A stretch of 64,000 nucleotides of DNA from Rheinheimera sp. SA_1 (lineage in GTDB: Bacteria; Pseudomonadota; Gammaproteobacteria; Enterobacterales; Alteromonadaceae): positions 1 to 64,000 of the forward strand of contig NZ_LXWK01000011.1 in NCBI RefSeq assembly GCF_001669775.1. Reading direction: 5' to 3'. The stretch's first letter is position 1. Every line of letters starts with the position of its first letter. The translations under genes were made by a program, and so were the position numbers. Under the pieces are notes generated by a model. It was not told where the DNA came from, did not search any database, and saw only the letters and a list, made by a program, of their open reading frames with translations. Positions 63,629-64,000 of the stretch are shown one piece after another.

Positions 63629-64000
63629 ATGAAACTTGTCGGAATTATCGGGGCCATGGAGCAGGAAGTGGCGCTGCTGAAACAACAATTAACCAACGCC
63701 ACTACCACAAAGATTGCCAGTTTTGAATTTCACCGCGGCAGCCTGCAAGGGATTGACGTGGTGCTGGTACAATCTGGCATCGGCAAAGTGACCGCCGCTA
63801 TAGCTACAGCGTTACTCATTCATCAGTTTCAGCCCGATTGTGTGATCAACACCGGTTCTGCCGGTGGTTTTGATCCGGAATTGTCAGTTGGCGATATCGT
63901 CATTTCTTCAGAAGTTCGCCACCACGACGTTGATGTCACCGCTTTTGGTTATGAACCAGGCCAGGTACCACGTTTACCGGCAGCTTTTACCGCGCATCCG
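63629..64000 (+). CDS. mtnN: 5'-methylthioadenosine/S-adenosylhomocysteine nucleosidase (5' part)
   Basis: MtnN (Pfs) hydrolyses methylthioadenosine and S-adenosylhomocysteine, recycling SAM by-products and giving the precursor of AI-2. The window ends after 124 codons of the open frame. The start [21 protein letters not shown] carries the catalytic Glu near position 11, and SGIGKVTAA and [10 protein letters not shown] are family-typical. AGGTGA lies 7 bp upstream of the ATG. The 3' end lies outside the window. Confidence 0.95.
   Translation, partial: MKLVGIIGAMEQEVALLKQQLTNATTTKIASFEFHRGSLQGIDVVLVQSGIGKVTAAIATALLIHQFQPDCVINTGSAGGFDPELSVGDIVISSEVRHHDVDVTAFGYEPGQVPRLPAAFTAHP

Overview
The window looks like a chromosomal segment of a free-living gammaproteobacterium of the Rheinheimera/Alishewanella/Shewanella kind. 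That assignment is inference, from gene content and gene order with no database search. Several blocks match the usual gammaproteobacterial order: rplS-trmD-rimM-rpsP (24.6-26.6 kb), ffh/ypjD-like/corB (31.3-34.9 kb), clpB-pgeF-rluD/bamD (39.7-45.0 kb), serB/ytjB/tatD-like (50.0-52.6 kb) and prfC-rimI-holD (55.2-57.9 kb). Nothing looks like a plasmid or an intact prophage, and there is no rRNA operon. The one RNA gene seen with confidence is tRNA-Trp. Coding density is high, and operons alternate strand every few kilobases.

Layout. 1-4.7 kb: two secreted RHS-related proteins on the minus strand. One is a VCBS/FG-GAP protein with six 74-residue repeats that ends exactly on an RHS core motif; the other is an RHS/YD-repeat protein cut by the window edge. 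4.9-15.1 kb: aceK, a START-domain protein, a DTW-domain tRNA modification enzyme, an FAD/NAD(P)-binding protein, a coupled alpha/beta hydrolase and M14 peptidase pair, a small lipoprotein, a GNAT acetyltransferase, an Na+/alanine symporter and mtgA. 15.5-19.7 kb: a soluble hybrid histidine kinase with its own Hpt domain, overlapping a partner response regulator. 19.7-22.2 kb: the aroF-type DAHP synthase and tyrA operon, with a good sigma-70 promoter and two TyrR-box-like sites. 22.4-24.4 kb: a periplasmic solute-binding protein and a ThrE-type exporter.

24.6-32.6 kb: the ribosomal protein/tRNA methylation operon and ffh. They are separated by about 4.5 kb of accessory genes (ACT-like protein, exported protein, M23 peptidase with C-terminal tandem repeats, GAF regulator) and a 125-bp intergenic tandem repeat. 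32.7-39.7 kb: a YpjD-like membrane protein, a CorB-type CNNM protein, a possible small RNA, gshA, a CBS protein, an Aer-like chemoreceptor and a DUF4124 protein. 39.7-49.1 kb: clpB with a clear sigma-32 promoter, pgeF, rluD, bamD, radA and a large protein with two PilZ motifs sets. 49.1-57.9 kb: hydrolase-serB, ytjB-like, tatD-like, pdxH, a 143-bp inverted-repeat element, argS, prfC, rimI and holD. 57.9-64 kb: tRNA-Trp, an orphan CheY-like regulator, a HopJ-family protein, a calcium-binding-like protein, an Ada-AlkA fusion followed by ogt (alkylation repair), pirin and the start of mtnN.

How the genes fit together. Most are housekeeping: translation (rpsP, rplS, trmD, rimM, rluD, argS, prfC, rimI, tRNA-Trp), protein targeting and envelope assembly (ffh, bamD, mtgA), amino-acid supply (aroF, tyrA, serB), and stress or DNA repair (clpB, radA, gshA, Ada-AlkA, ogt). 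Signalling genes are numerous: the kinase/regulator pair, CheY-like protein, Aer-like receptor, PilZ protein and GAF protein. The parts most worth a second look are the split RHS pair, the possible sRNA behind corB, the accessory insert between ffh and rpsP, and the repeat elements. I did not find a self-evidently complete new defence or conflict system.
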